NCBI RefSeq assembly: GCF_023502205.1
Contig: NZ_JAMFLG010000007.1
Location: 122,472 to 186,471, forward strand
Reading direction: 5' to 3'
DNA length: 64,000 nt
Source of the DNA: Aquiflexum sp. TKW24L
GTDB lineage: Bacteria > Bacteroidota > Bacteroidia > Cytophagales > Cyclobacteriaceae
The notes under the pieces are model-generated. The model made no database searches and was not told the DNA's origin. It was given only the letters and a program-made list of their open reading frames with translations. Both the position numbers and the translations under genes were made by a program. Below are positions 8,749 to 17,486 of the stretch, one piece after another (the first letter of the stretch is position 1; every line of letters begins with the position of its first letter).

Positions 8749-9708
8749 TTAATCTACTTTAATGATAAAAGTGATTTTACCTGTGGAAAAATCTGCGGTC
8801 GGGTTTCCTGATTGGCGTTTAAAGTTTATTTGATTGACCACAGTACGGTAGTATGCTAGCACCTCATTGGAAACATTGTAAACGTCAGGAATAGCCTGCA
8901 CGATTTTACCATTGTCATCGACAGTGATTTTAAAAACGATTTTCCCGTTTCGGGTAGATACATTGTCACGGATATTTGGTTTTGATGCAAATTCCCATCC
9001 CGCAAGTTCCAGACCTACTCCCGAGGCCGGCCCAGGATTTCCTTCTCCTGATCCAGATCCCATAATAGCTCTGCCATCAACTGTGCCTGTTGGTTTTCCT
9101 TCATCTCCTTTTTGTGTGGATGAGCCTTGGGCGCTGCCGGAAGCAGGTTTAGAACCTGTTCCTGAAGTACCGCCTGCTCCAAAGATGGCTCTTTGGTCAA
9201 TTTTTGGCTTCTCTTCTGCTTTTGTAGTGGTTTTCTCAGCTTCCGCTTCAGATGGTTTGGTTACTGGAGTAGGTTCTTTTTTAGCGGGACTTGGGTCTTT
9301 ACTGGCTGTGTTCGATTTTTCACTTGCTTTGATTGGACTTGGGGCTTTTGATTGTGACTCGTAAGTTGTTTTGGCAGGAGAAGATTTTGGTTTGGCTGCT
9401 TCAGTCTTTGGCTCGGAAACGGGTACTGAAGATTCAACAGGTTTAGAGGCTTGTTCACCTGGCGCCGGAGATTCTGTGTTATTGGTGACTGTTTCAGAAG
9501 CTGGAGTAGTTGTTTGTCTGTTTCCATTTCCAGTGTCAGAAAATCCAAGATTGAGTTCCATGCCATAGGTTTCTAGTGGAGGAATTTGTTCTTTCCATAC
9601 CACAATAAAATAGATAGCAACCAGCAAAAGCACATTCACTAAAAAAGTGATGATCAGCGCTTTTCTTTTGTTTTCAGCTTCTTGGCTATCTGTTTCCCAA
9701 ATCTGCAT
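8749..9708 (-). CDS. TonB/TolA-like energy transducer
   Basis: Predicted to carry energy from the ExbB/ExbD-type motor to the outer membrane. The 319-residue protein has one membrane helix near the N-terminus (about residues 17-38), a long Pro/Lys/Ser/Thr/Glu-rich periplasm-spanning stretch (about 60-225), and a C-terminal TonB-like domain (about 235-319) with NGKIVFKITVDDNGKI and INFKRQSG. It begins 1 nt after exbD stops. The low-complexity linker and Gly/Ser-rich segments are more TolA-like than classical TonB; whether it serves nutrient uptake or envelope constriction is not settled by sequence. Confidence 0.82.
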   Translation of the reverse strand: MQIWETDSQEAENKRKALIITFLVNVLLLVAIYFIVVWKEQIPPLETYGMELNLGFSDTGNGNRQTTTPASETVTNNTESPAPGEQASKPVESSVPVSEPKTEAAKPKSSPAKTTYESQSKAPSPIKASEKSNTASKDPSPAKKEPTPVTKPSEAEAEKTTTKAEEKPKIDQRAIFGAGGTSGTGSKPASGSAQGSSTQKGDEGKPTGTVDGRAIMGSGSGEGNPGPASGVGLELAGWEFASKPNIRDNVSTRNGKIVFKITVDDNGKIVQAIPDVYNVSNEVLAYYRTVVNQINFKRQSGNPTADFSTGKITFIIKVD

Positions 9709-9709
9709 A

Positions 9710-10102
9710 TTACTTATATGGTTGTGTTGCGATCGAAACGTTGGCTTCTAGATTAGCAGCAATTCCTCCGATTTCCACCAAATACTCTACAGGTACTTGT
9801 TTGTCAATATGAAGAACAACTTGGCCTTTTTTGTCTTTCAGAAGCGCAGTAAGTTCGGTTTTGATCTGATCCCTTGTTACCACCTTATCGTTAACGGAAA
9901 ACTTCAGGTCTTTGGTTACTGTCACTGTAATTTCCTGCATGACAATGTCAGACGTTTCGCTTGACGGTAGATTTACCGGAAGGCCTGAAGGCGTAATGAA
10001 AGAAGACGTCAGCATGAAAAATATCAGCAATAAGAAGATGATATCAGTCATCGAAGACATACTGAAAGAAGCATCTACTTTATGTTTGGATTGTAAACCC
10101 AT
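9710..10102 (-). CDS. exbD: ExbD/TolR family proton-channel subunit
   Basis: Inner-membrane subunit of the proton-driven motor that energises TonB or TolA. One N-terminal membrane helix (about residues 17-37, MTDIIFLLLIFFMLTSSF) contains the conserved proton-carrying aspartate D20, followed by a periplasmic domain with the VTVTKDLKFSVNDKVV and VVLHIDKQVPVEYL strands. Length 130 aa is normal. Starts 1 nt after the ExbB stop. Sequence alone does not separate ExbD from TolR. Confidence 0.9.
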   Translation of the reverse strand: MGLQSKHKVDASFSMSSMTDIIFLLLIFFMLTSSFITPSGLPVNLPSSETSDIVMQEITVTVTKDLKFSVNDKVVTRDQIKTELTALLKDKKGQVVLHIDKQVPVEYLVEIGGIAANLEANVSIATQPYK

Positions 10103-10103
10103 A

Positions 10104-10796
10104 TTATTTGTCTTGTAATAAGTCTATGAACTCCACAGAGGTATATTCCATGCTGTGGACCAATTTGGAAACCTGACTGACCAGATAATTGTAACCTAAG
10201 TAGGCAATGATACCTACTACCAAACCAGCGGCTGTGGTAATCATCGCTTCATAGATGCCTTGAGACAATAACTTGGGAGAAACCATTCCCTCCTCCTGTG
10301 CTACCGCAATAAATGCTTGGATCATACCCGTCACTGTTCCCAAAAAACCAATCATGGGAGCTGCACCAGCCACTGTGGCCAATATGCCAAGATTTTTCTC
10401 CAGTTTGTAAATTTCTATTTTTCCGACGTTCTCTATAGAAACTTCAATATTTTTTAGTGGGCTTCCAATTCTTTCTAAGCCTTTGGCAATCATGCTCGCA
10501 ACAGGAGTGGACTCACCCTGACATAGGAACTTTGCTTGGTCGACTTTTCCTCCCTGCACCAAAATCTTTATTTGATCCATCAAGTGCTTGGGAGACTTGG
10601 CTGCTTTACGCAGCGTAATCAGCCTTTCGACAAAAATAAAAATCGCCAAAATAAAAAGGATATAAAGCGGGATCATCATGTATCCCCCTTTGATCAATAA
10701 GTCAAGCAAACCGATACTTGGTTTGCCGGGATCCATCATTGATAGTGAATCAGCCATCATTTGGCTATCTGTACTTAAGGTTTGTGCTAAAATCAT
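10104..10796 (-). CDS. exbB: ExbB/TolQ/MotA family proton-channel protein
   Basis: Forms the pentameric inner-membrane channel that surrounds ExbD. Three membrane helices are visible: about residues 38-60 (MMIPLYILFILAIFIFVERL), 135-160 (ILATVAGAAPMIGFLGTVTG) and 180-205 (AMITTAAGLVVGIIAYLGYN), with the Gly/Ala-rich TVAGAAPMIGFLGTVTGM signature of the family. Length 230 aa. The gene starts 1 nt after the SPOR-protein stop and precedes exbD by 1 nt. Confidence 0.9.
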   Translation of the reverse strand: MILAQTLSTDSQMMADSLSMMDPGKPSIGLLDLLIKGGYMMIPLYILFILAIFIFVERLITLRKAAKSPKHLMDQIKILVQGGKVDQAKFLCQGESTPVASMIAKGLERIGSPLKNIEVSIENVGKIEIYKLEKNLGILATVAGAAPMIGFLGTVTGMIQAFIAVAQEEGMVSPKLLSQGIYEAMITTAAGLVVGIIAYLGYNYLVSQVSKLVHSMEYTSVEFIDLLQDK

Positions 10797-10797
10797 G

Positions 10798-11544
10798 TTA
10801 ATATTTCAAAATCCAGGTAGACTCATTAAAATCAGTTTTGGCTGCTGCCAAATCGTCGGTTGCGGATTTAAAACTACTGTACTTTCCAACGGAAAGCCTA
10901 TAATTTCTGGTATCACCAGAAGGAAAAATCAACCAAATATCTTTTCCTTTATTTAAAAAGACCTGCGCCTCTTCTCTTGCTATTCTTTCATTGGGAAGAC
11001 TTGCCACCACCAAATGGTAATACCGGACGTCTTCTTTTGATTCCAATACAATCAATTTACCATTTGTGGTCGAAACAATTGAGGCCGGTACCTGAGGCAA
11101 AGGTATTTCCACCACTTCGGAAGCGGTAGAATCGTGTATAGGTTCAAAAACCTCTTCTACTTTATTTTCAGGTTGAATTTTTGGCTCTTCAGTTATTTCC
11201 TCCGCAACAAGCGCGGTATTTTCTGCATCTTTTTGCCCAGGTAAATAATAAAGAAAGTAAGCCATAGAAGCCAATACAACCAATATTAATAATACCAGAC
11301 TAAACAGTAATGGTACTTGATTTTTTTTCTTTCTCTTAGGTATATCCTGAGTTTTAAATTTGATATTGGCAGGGTGTGGAATTGTTTCAGGCAAAGATTC
11401 AATTATTTCAGAAATTTTTTCAACTTCCTCGGGTTGGGAAACGGATTCAACTGGCAAAGGATTTTGTAACGGTTCCACTTTTACTAAAGGAAATCCATAG
11501 TCTTTATCGTCTGAAGCGGGGTTAATTTCAGGGTCCTTTTCCAT
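10798..11544 (-). CDS. SPOR domain inner-membrane protein
   Basis: SPOR domains bind peptidoglycan stripped of stem peptides, as found at division sites. The 248-residue protein has an acidic cytoplasmic part (about 1-70), a basic stop-transfer segment RKKKNQ, one membrane helix (about 77-100), an acidic periplasmic linker, and a C-terminal SPOR domain (about 175-248) with YYHLVVASLPNERIAREEA and NYRLSVGKYSSFKSA. The topology matches FtsN/DamX-type proteins. It lies at the head of the SPOR-ExbB-ExbD-TonB block with a candidate promoter just upstream. Confidence 0.87.
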   Translation of the reverse strand: MEKDPEINPASDDKDYGFPLVKVEPLQNPLPVESVSQPEEVEKISEIIESLPETIPHPANIKFKTQDIPKRKKKNQVPLLFSLVLLILVVLASMAYFLYYLPGQKDAENTALVAEEITEEPKIQPENKVEEVFEPIHDSTASEVVEIPLPQVPASIVSTTNGKLIVLESKEDVRYYHLVVASLPNERIAREEAQVFLNKGKDIWLIFPSGDTRNYRLSVGKYSSFKSATDDLAAAKTDFNESTWILKY

Positions 11545-11612
11545 TATTGTTTAAAATCTATTTAAGCCTTAGAAACTAAATTAAAAGGGTGAATTGGCAA
11601 ATCGAATTTTGA

Positions 11613-11620
11613 CAAAGGTA
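11613..11620 (-). promoter_or_regulatory. Candidate -7 element upstream of the SPOR-exbB-exbD-tonB block
   Basis: On the minus strand the sequence reads TACCTTTG, a perfect match to TAnnTTTG. It lies in the only sizeable gap (96 nt) of the nine-gene run and would start a transcript about 60 nt before the SPOR gene. A matching -33 element is not apparent. Confidence 0.4.
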
Positions 11621-11640
11621 TAAATCAATGTTATATAAAT

Positions 11641-13332
11641 TTAAAATTTTATGGTTGCTCCCACAATACCTTGAATTCCACGAACAGGATAATTCAAAAA
11701 CCTCTGGTTGTTTCTGTTAAGTAGGTTATTGCCAATTACGAAAGCCGAAATCCTTTCTGTAATCTGATAGTCTGCCTTTAATTGCAAATCCAAAATAGCG
11801 GGCAAGACAACCAAAAGGTCACTTTGCTGGTTGAATCCAACAATTCCCCCCATTAGGTGTGCATTGACATAAACCAACCATTTTTCTGCAGGGGTGAACT
11901 GATTATTTAGCGTAAACTCCCATTCAGGTCTATGGTACGCAGCCCCTAAGCTACTTAAAGTATAATGAAAGTAATCTGCAGTAAGGCTCATTTTATACCA
12001 CTCCTCATATTCCCATCCTACTTTAGCCCTGTAATTCAGCACTCTGGTATTTTCATCAAACAGTAAATTAAACGTCAGACTATCGGAAGCACTGTTTGCA
12101 AAAAAGTGCATATTCCTATATTTACCGACATTAAATCCCGCTTCATAAGTCAATCCATCTAATACGGTTCCTTTGATTCCGGCACCTGTTTTAAAATTCT
12201 GAATGGTATTGAGCAATTGGGAACTTGGTCCCAAAAATTGATTTTCCATTACAAAATCATAGTAGGTTTTCCTCAACACATCTCCTTCGAAAGCTCCATA
12301 AATCCCAAATTCTTTGCTCAGCATATATTCACCAGCCAAGGCCGGGAGAACATGAAAATCTGATTTTTTATTGAGTGTCACATCATTTTCAAACACAATA
12401 TTCACGCCGACAGAAATTTTTAAAGCCTCATCCCTGTAACTTATGTTTGGCTTGGTTTTAAAGTAATTTCTATTGATATCTCCATAAAACTCATCTTTTG
12501 GGCTTGTCAGCGATATATCAAAATCTATGGTTCCATTCAAATTGTCATTATACCAATAGGAAGAATTGGCTGTAATAGCAACCTCATTTTCGGAAGCTAG
12601 AAAATTATCATTGAAGGCCCGGATGCCTAATCTTGCGTTGTAATTCAATCCTTCCATTTTGTCAATATCCTGAATGCCGCCAAATAACTGAAAGGTGTTA
12701 AAGATATTTTGGCTCGGTAGATAGTCCACCAAATTCAGGTTTTCGGGATCAAAACCATAGAAATTGAACTTATGTCTGTCATATTTCAAACCTCCATAAA
12801 CCTGAAAGACATCCATGAAATATGTTCCATCCAAACCAAAATTGGAAAAACTCTCTGAAGAAGCTTCCTCCCCGACCGGACCTTTGGAAAAGCTTTGGTG
12901 TCTGAATTTAGCTCCAAGATTATAATTATTATTTTCCCATATGTTGTATCGTCCTTCGAGGAGAGGAGAACCATAATTTCCATAACCAGCCCGCACAAAT
13001 CCCGGATACAACTCTTCAACCAACCTTGGAAAATTTTTCTGTGCAGCCTCTGCTTTGATTCCAATTGGGGGAAGTGTCAGAAAATATTGCTTTACGTCAT
13101 ATTGGAAACTTGAACTTCCTTTCGCTGACGGCAGTGCCGGAGCACGATCAAATCTTCTAGGCTGCACAGGCAATGTCAATACCCTGTCTTTTCGGATAAT
13201 AAATTCCTGATCTTTGACTTCACCTTTTTGTTGGCCTAATGCCAATCCCGGAAGAACTGCCCAAGTAATCAAGCTTAAAATAGTAAACAAGAAAGCCTTT
13301 TGGACGGATCGTTTCATCTGATTTTCTTTCAT
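11641..13332 (-). CDS. Outer-membrane beta-barrel protein (TonB-receptor-like barrel without evident plug)
   Basis: A signal peptide (about residues 1-33, hydrophobic core FLFTILSLITWAVLPGLA) precedes a mature protein with many alternating amphipathic strands ending in an aromatic residue (GATIKF), the hallmark of an outer-membrane barrel. The last part (ISAFVIGNNLLNRNNQRF, then YPVRGIQGIVG) looks like the end of TonB-dependent receptors. At 563 aa it is short for such a receptor, and I see no plug domain or TonB box. It sits 1 nt after the large TPR gene, in the same operon as an ExbB/ExbD/TonB set, so it may be that set's outer-membrane partner. Confidence 0.75.
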   Translation of the reverse strand: MKENQMKRSVQKAFLFTILSLITWAVLPGLALGQQKGEVKDQEFIIRKDRVLTLPVQPRRFDRAPALPSAKGSSSFQYDVKQYFLTLPPIGIKAEAAQKNFPRLVEELYPGFVRAGYGNYGSPLLEGRYNIWENNNYNLGAKFRHQSFSKGPVGEEASSESFSNFGLDGTYFMDVFQVYGGLKYDRHKFNFYGFDPENLNLVDYLPSQNIFNTFQLFGGIQDIDKMEGLNYNARLGIRAFNDNFLASENEVAITANSSYWYNDNLNGTIDFDISLTSPKDEFYGDINRNYFKTKPNISYRDEALKISVGVNIVFENDVTLNKKSDFHVLPALAGEYMLSKEFGIYGAFEGDVLRKTYYDFVMENQFLGPSSQLLNTIQNFKTGAGIKGTVLDGLTYEAGFNVGKYRNMHFFANSASDSLTFNLLFDENTRVLNYRAKVGWEYEEWYKMSLTADYFHYTLSSLGAAYHRPEWEFTLNNQFTPAEKWLVYVNAHLMGGIVGFNQQSDLLVVLPAILDLQLKADYQITERISAFVIGNNLLNRNNQRFLNYPVRGIQGIVGATIKF

Positions 13333-13333
13333 A

Positions 13334-16321
13334 CTATTTTATTTCAGCCAATTTTTTGTTTGCCATTTCTTTGATTTGCTCATTGTTGGAATTTTCGAGA
13401 ATTGATTCCAAAGTTGCTTTCGCCTGAAACACTTCGTTAAGTTTCAGGTAATTGTCCGCCAATAAGATAAAACAACGGCCATACCAATAATCATGAGGAA
13501 AGAATGGGCCAGAGAAGTCAAAAATGGTGTTGTTTGACTGCTGATAGCTTCCCTTCAAGGCTTGGCTTTCTGCCAAAAGATACAGGCCTTCTGCTCCATG
13601 AACTGTCTTATATTCATTGATCAAATCCATCAGCGTTTCATCAGCTTCGGCGGTTTTTTTCAATGCTCTTTGGGATTTTGCTTTGAGCAAAGTCGCTGTC
13701 GGAACCGCATCCTGGGTCACACTTCCCAGCAAAATCACCCGGTAAGCAAAGTGTGCTGCGGAATCGAATTTTTGGGTTTGGTAATAGGCGTTCATCAAAC
13801 CTGAAAAGACTTCAAACTCTTCAATTTTATTTCTTGAAAAGTTGATGGCTTCCCTATAAAAACCGATTGCCGGTTTGTAGTTCTTATTTTCCATCTCAAT
13901 AGCTGCAATTCTTTGAACCGCTCTACTCCTTTGTGTTGAAGTTTTTACTTTCTCTATCTGATAGAAATATTCCAAAGCCCGATCTTTTCGTCCAAGTTTA
14001 TAATGCGAATCAGCAACGAAAAAATTTGCCTCGTCTTTATTGGCAGATTGGGGATAGTTTTTGAGATATCCCGAAAAAGCAATGATTGCTTGGTCAAAAG
14101 AATTGCTGAAATAAAGGTTCTTGGCAGCCTCATATTCAAGATTTTGGAGACTTTTGTTGTCAGGATTTGCATTTCGGTATGTGCCGAGATATTGTGAAAA
14201 TTCGCCTGACCTCCCTTGAAGAGCCAATGCTTCCTGTAATCCCACGAGTGCAGATTCGGCATTTGATGAATTAGGATGGGTCTGCAAAATCCTCTTGTAA
14301 TCCTCTATCGTCTGATCATAATTCTGTAGAGAATAATTTGCCACTGCCCTACCCTCCAAAGCGTAAGGTACAAATTGACTGTTAGGACGGGAAGTGATCA
14401 ACCTTGAATATCCCTCGCGAGCATCTGCATAGCGTGATTCTTCCATGTTGATCTGCGACTTTTGGTAAAGCGCATCCTCAAAATACAAGCTATTGGGATA
14501 TCCTGTGATTAATCTATCCAATTGGCTTATGGCTTCCTGATTTCTGCTTTGGAAATTATAGACTACCCCTGACCGGAAATAGGCATAATCAACAGAAGAA
14601 CCTCCTTCATTTATAGCCCTTTGAAAGGCTGTCTGTGCCTCAGGGAATTTTTTCTGGACAAAATACACATCACCTAACCTAACCAAAGCCTCATCATATT
14701 TGTCGGGATCATCGTTTTTGCCTCCCTTTTCGACATATTGTCTGAATTGGGTTTCTGCTTTGGCATATTGCTGCAGGTTAAAAAAAGTATAACCTAACCC
14801 ATAGTAAGATTTCAAAAGATAAGGATCTGTAGTTTTTGGATTGAGGCTTTGGAGCGTTTCATACGACTTGATGGCTTGCGGACTACGGTCAGTAGTAGCA
14901 TAGTTTTCACCCTTCCAAAAATGAGCCTGAATCACCAAATCCCTGTCAACCGGAGAGGCTATGGATTTATCAAAATAAGTTGTTGCCTGATCATGTTTTT
15001 TGTCCCTATAATAGACAATCCCTTGGTAGAAAGTAATTTTTTGATAGGCAGCTTTCAGACGATCCGACTTTTTGGGCATTTTTTCAATATGCTTAATGGC
15101 CCGCAGGTAATTGTTGGTGTTGATGAGCGCATCTGTCAACAATGTTTCGGCTTCATTGGCATAAATCCCATTTGGAAAATTCTCCAAATAAGCATCTAAA
15201 GCATTGACCGCTTCCTGGAAACTCCCCCTTTCCAGATTGACTTTGGCGAAATTCACCAAAGCATCCTCCCTGATTTTTGGATCACTTGTGTTCTTATAGG
15301 CAGCGTTGAAGCTTGTGGAAGCGAATTGTGGGTTGTTCAATTTGAGATAAGCATGCCCAAGATAGTAACTGGAAACCTGTCCGATTTCATCTTCTATGAC
15401 TGCGGAAACTTTGAAATAGTCTGTAGCTCTTTGGAAGTTTCCAATCTCAAATTGCGCCACTCCTGCTTTATAGATTTGGGACCGGTCTAAGTCCCTTTTT
15501 TTGGCATTTACAAAAGCATCATAATTCTGAGCTGCTGCCGCAAAATTCCTTTTTTCAAAATAAGCTTCGGCTAAAAATAAATGGATTTCTTCCTTGCGGT
15601 CTAGGTTGGGCCGGGATTTCAAAACCGGTTCTGCATAGGCGATCAGTTCATCGAAATACCCTTGTTGGTAATAAATTCCCGCAAGCATATAGGGGACCTT
15701 GGGTGCATAGAAATTTGCTTTTTCTGCTTCCTTGAAATCCTTGATAGCCTGATCAAAATTTCCTGCTTCTTTTGAAATAAACCCTGCATAATAATAGGCG
15801 TCTGCCGAATACTCACCCCTCTCGACCTTTACCTGATTGAAATAATTCAAGGCATTTTTATTATCCTTGAGCTGAAAAAAAGAATAACCTGTCTTGAAAT
15901 AGATTTCTGATTTTTGGTCAGGTTTGATGGCTGAAGTTTCGATTTTTTGAAATGCAGGTATAGCCTCCCGGTAATTTTTCTTGTCAAAATAGAAACTGCC
16001 TAATATAAATGCCGCCTCGTTCTTTTTGGGATGGTTGGGATATGTCCTTATAAAATTATTGACGAGATCGGCTGCTCCGGGATTTTCTATTTTCAGGGCT
16101 GAAATTGCGTGGAAAAAGTCCACCAACACCCGTTGACTTTCATCAAAATAGGCTTCTTTAAGTTCTTCATATTCAAACCTTGAAGCTGAAAAAAGATGTT
16201 TGTCGAACAATTCAAAGTTATCGTCTAAAACTTTCTGATTGCCTGATTGGTATAAACCTGTCTGCGCACTTACGGTGTGGGTACTCCACAAAATCAAAAA
16301 CACTACAAAATTTTTCCTCAT
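13334..16321 (-). CDS. Large periplasmic TPR-repeat protein
   Basis: A signal peptide (about residues 1-19, ending VSA) is followed by almost uninterrupted tetratricopeptide repeats over some 970 residues, with recurrent patterns such as AYFYRSG..F..A and YP.S....EA. No catalytic domain is seen, so it is probably a scaffold in the periplasm. Its place directly before a barrel protein and a Tol-like motor recalls CpoB (YbgF), the TPR protein of Tol-Pal operons, but it is several times longer and the similarity is only in architecture and context. Confidence 0.85.
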   Translation of the reverse strand: MRKNFVVFLILWSTHTVSAQTGLYQSGNQKVLDDNFELFDKHLFSASRFEYEELKEAYFDESQRVLVDFFHAISALKIENPGAADLVNNFIRTYPNHPKKNEAAFILGSFYFDKKNYREAIPAFQKIETSAIKPDQKSEIYFKTGYSFFQLKDNKNALNYFNQVKVERGEYSADAYYYAGFISKEAGNFDQAIKDFKEAEKANFYAPKVPYMLAGIYYQQGYFDELIAYAEPVLKSRPNLDRKEEIHLFLAEAYFEKRNFAAAAQNYDAFVNAKKRDLDRSQIYKAGVAQFEIGNFQRATDYFKVSAVIEDEIGQVSSYYLGHAYLKLNNPQFASTSFNAAYKNTSDPKIREDALVNFAKVNLERGSFQEAVNALDAYLENFPNGIYANEAETLLTDALINTNNYLRAIKHIEKMPKKSDRLKAAYQKITFYQGIVYYRDKKHDQATTYFDKSIASPVDRDLVIQAHFWKGENYATTDRSPQAIKSYETLQSLNPKTTDPYLLKSYYGLGYTFFNLQQYAKAETQFRQYVEKGGKNDDPDKYDEALVRLGDVYFVQKKFPEAQTAFQRAINEGGSSVDYAYFRSGVVYNFQSRNQEAISQLDRLITGYPNSLYFEDALYQKSQINMEESRYADAREGYSRLITSRPNSQFVPYALEGRAVANYSLQNYDQTIEDYKRILQTHPNSSNAESALVGLQEALALQGRSGEFSQYLGTYRNANPDNKSLQNLEYEAAKNLYFSNSFDQAIIAFSGYLKNYPQSANKDEANFFVADSHYKLGRKDRALEYFYQIEKVKTSTQRSRAVQRIAAIEMENKNYKPAIGFYREAINFSRNKIEEFEVFSGLMNAYYQTQKFDSAAHFAYRVILLGSVTQDAVPTATLLKAKSQRALKKTAEADETLMDLINEYKTVHGAEGLYLLAESQALKGSYQQSNNTIFDFSGPFFPHDYWYGRCFILLADNYLKLNEVFQAKATLESILENSNNEQIKEMANKKLAEIK

Positions 16322-16336
16322 GGGTGAATGATGCCT

Positions 16337-17359
16337 TTAATGCATAATTTTAAATACTAATTCTCTAAGAATTTCCCTGTCTTCCATTTCCCCTGCATCG
16401 ACTCCCTTAGAACGCAAATCCGCCTCTTTAATGTATGCGAAGCAATCAATAACCTTGCCCAAGCGGAAATTATTCGCAGCAATCCTATATTCTTTTAGAA
16501 AATATGGATGTACCCCGGTCACTCGCGCAAGTTCTGCGTCCGGCATCTGTTTGTTGTAATGGACCAAGGCGACTTTGCTGAAAAAGCTATAAACCAATGC
16601 GATGATAGGTATCACCGGATGGCTTTTGGGGTTTTGAGAAAAATAATGGATGATTTTATTGGCCTTAACCACATCTTTCACTCCCATTGCTTTGGTCAAC
16701 TCAAAAGTGTTGTATTCCTTATTTATCCCAATGAATTTTTGGATGTGGTCTTTGGTGATTTTTGTTTCGCCTTGAAGGTTGAGAAACAGCTTTGAAAGCT
16801 CGTTGGAGATTACTTCAAGGTTATTTCCAATGCTGTCCGCCAAAAAAAACGAAGTTGTATTGTCAATGGAATAGCCTTTACTTTTAACAAAACTTTCTAT
16901 CCAACCGGGCAACAAATTGTCTTTAATCTTCTCCGATTTGACAAAAACAGTGCTTTTGTCCAATTCCCTTGCCAAGGCTTTTCTTCCATCTACACTTTTG
17001 TACTTATGAGCAAATACCAAAATGGTGCTTGGAAGGGGATTCTTGATATAATTGATCAGCATCTGATCGATATCTTCTTTGCCAAGCTGTGGGATATTTT
17101 GTGCTTCCTTTACAATGACCACCTGCCTATCGGCCATCATGGGAAACCTGCGGGCATTGTTCAAAATGTCGGGTATTGTGACATCCTTGCCATACATGAC
17201 CACCTGATTGAAGCCTTTGTCGTGAGGCTGCAAAGCATTGGCCTCAATAAAATCTGATATCTGATCTATAAAAAAAGGTTCCTCACCTTGCAAAAAATAG
17301 ATAGGTGCATATTTCCCCGATTTGAGGTCTTTCAATACATCTTCTGCTTTATTGGCCAT
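16337..17359 (-). CDS. holA: DNA polymerase III subunit delta
   Basis: Clamp-loader subunit that opens the sliding clamp. The 340-residue length is normal, and the family pattern is seen: IYFLQGEEPFFIDQISDFIE at the N-terminus (about residues 19-38), FPMMADRQVVIVKEAQ, the TLVFAHKYKSVDGRK-like middle block (here STILVFAHKYK), and a C-terminal helical collar with NPKSHPVIPIIALVYSFFSK. It is the first gene of the minus-strand run, 15 nt before the TPR gene, so the envelope genes probably share its transcript. Confidence 0.9.
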   Translation of the reverse strand: MANKAEDVLKDLKSGKYAPIYFLQGEEPFFIDQISDFIEANALQPHDKGFNQVVMYGKDVTIPDILNNARRFPMMADRQVVIVKEAQNIPQLGKEDIDQMLINYIKNPLPSTILVFAHKYKSVDGRKALARELDKSTVFVKSEKIKDNLLPGWIESFVKSKGYSIDNTTSFFLADSIGNNLEVISNELSKLFLNLQGETKITKDHIQKFIGINKEYNTFELTKAMGVKDVVKANKIIHYFSQNPKSHPVIPIIALVYSFFSKVALVHYNKQMPDAELARVTGVHPYFLKEYRIAANNFRLGKVIDCFAYIKEADLRSKGVDAGEMEDREILRELVFKIMH

Positions 17360-17376
17360 GGTTTGAGTTTTCGGTT

Positions 17377-17384
17377 CAAAGATA
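17377..17384 (-). promoter_or_regulatory. Candidate -7 element for holA and the following envelope genes
   Basis: The minus strand reads TATCTTTG, matching TAnnTTTG, 18 bases upstream of the holA start. It would give a very short leader. No clear -33 element is seen. Confidence 0.35.
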
Positions 17385-17450
17385 TAAAGAAAACATTTTG
17401 GGAAAAGAATACCGCATGAGCACTTAGGTAATTTTAAACTTTATTACCCT

Positions 17451-17458
17451 TAATTTTG
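17451..17458 (+). promoter_or_regulatory. Candidate -7 element for the TPR gene at 17.5 kb
   Basis: TAATTTTG matches TAnnTTTG. Transcription would begin near 17465, which leaves almost no leader for the upstream TTG start at 17466 but about 20 nt for the GTG at 17487, and so favours the latter. Confidence 0.4.
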
Positions 17459-17486
17459 TATTTACTTGAAAATACAAATAACAGAC

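Noticed and set aside
8912..9364. 150-residue frame antisense to the TonB-like gene
   Set aside because: Shadow of the Pro/Ser/Lys-rich linker of the opposite-strand gene; no motif of its own.
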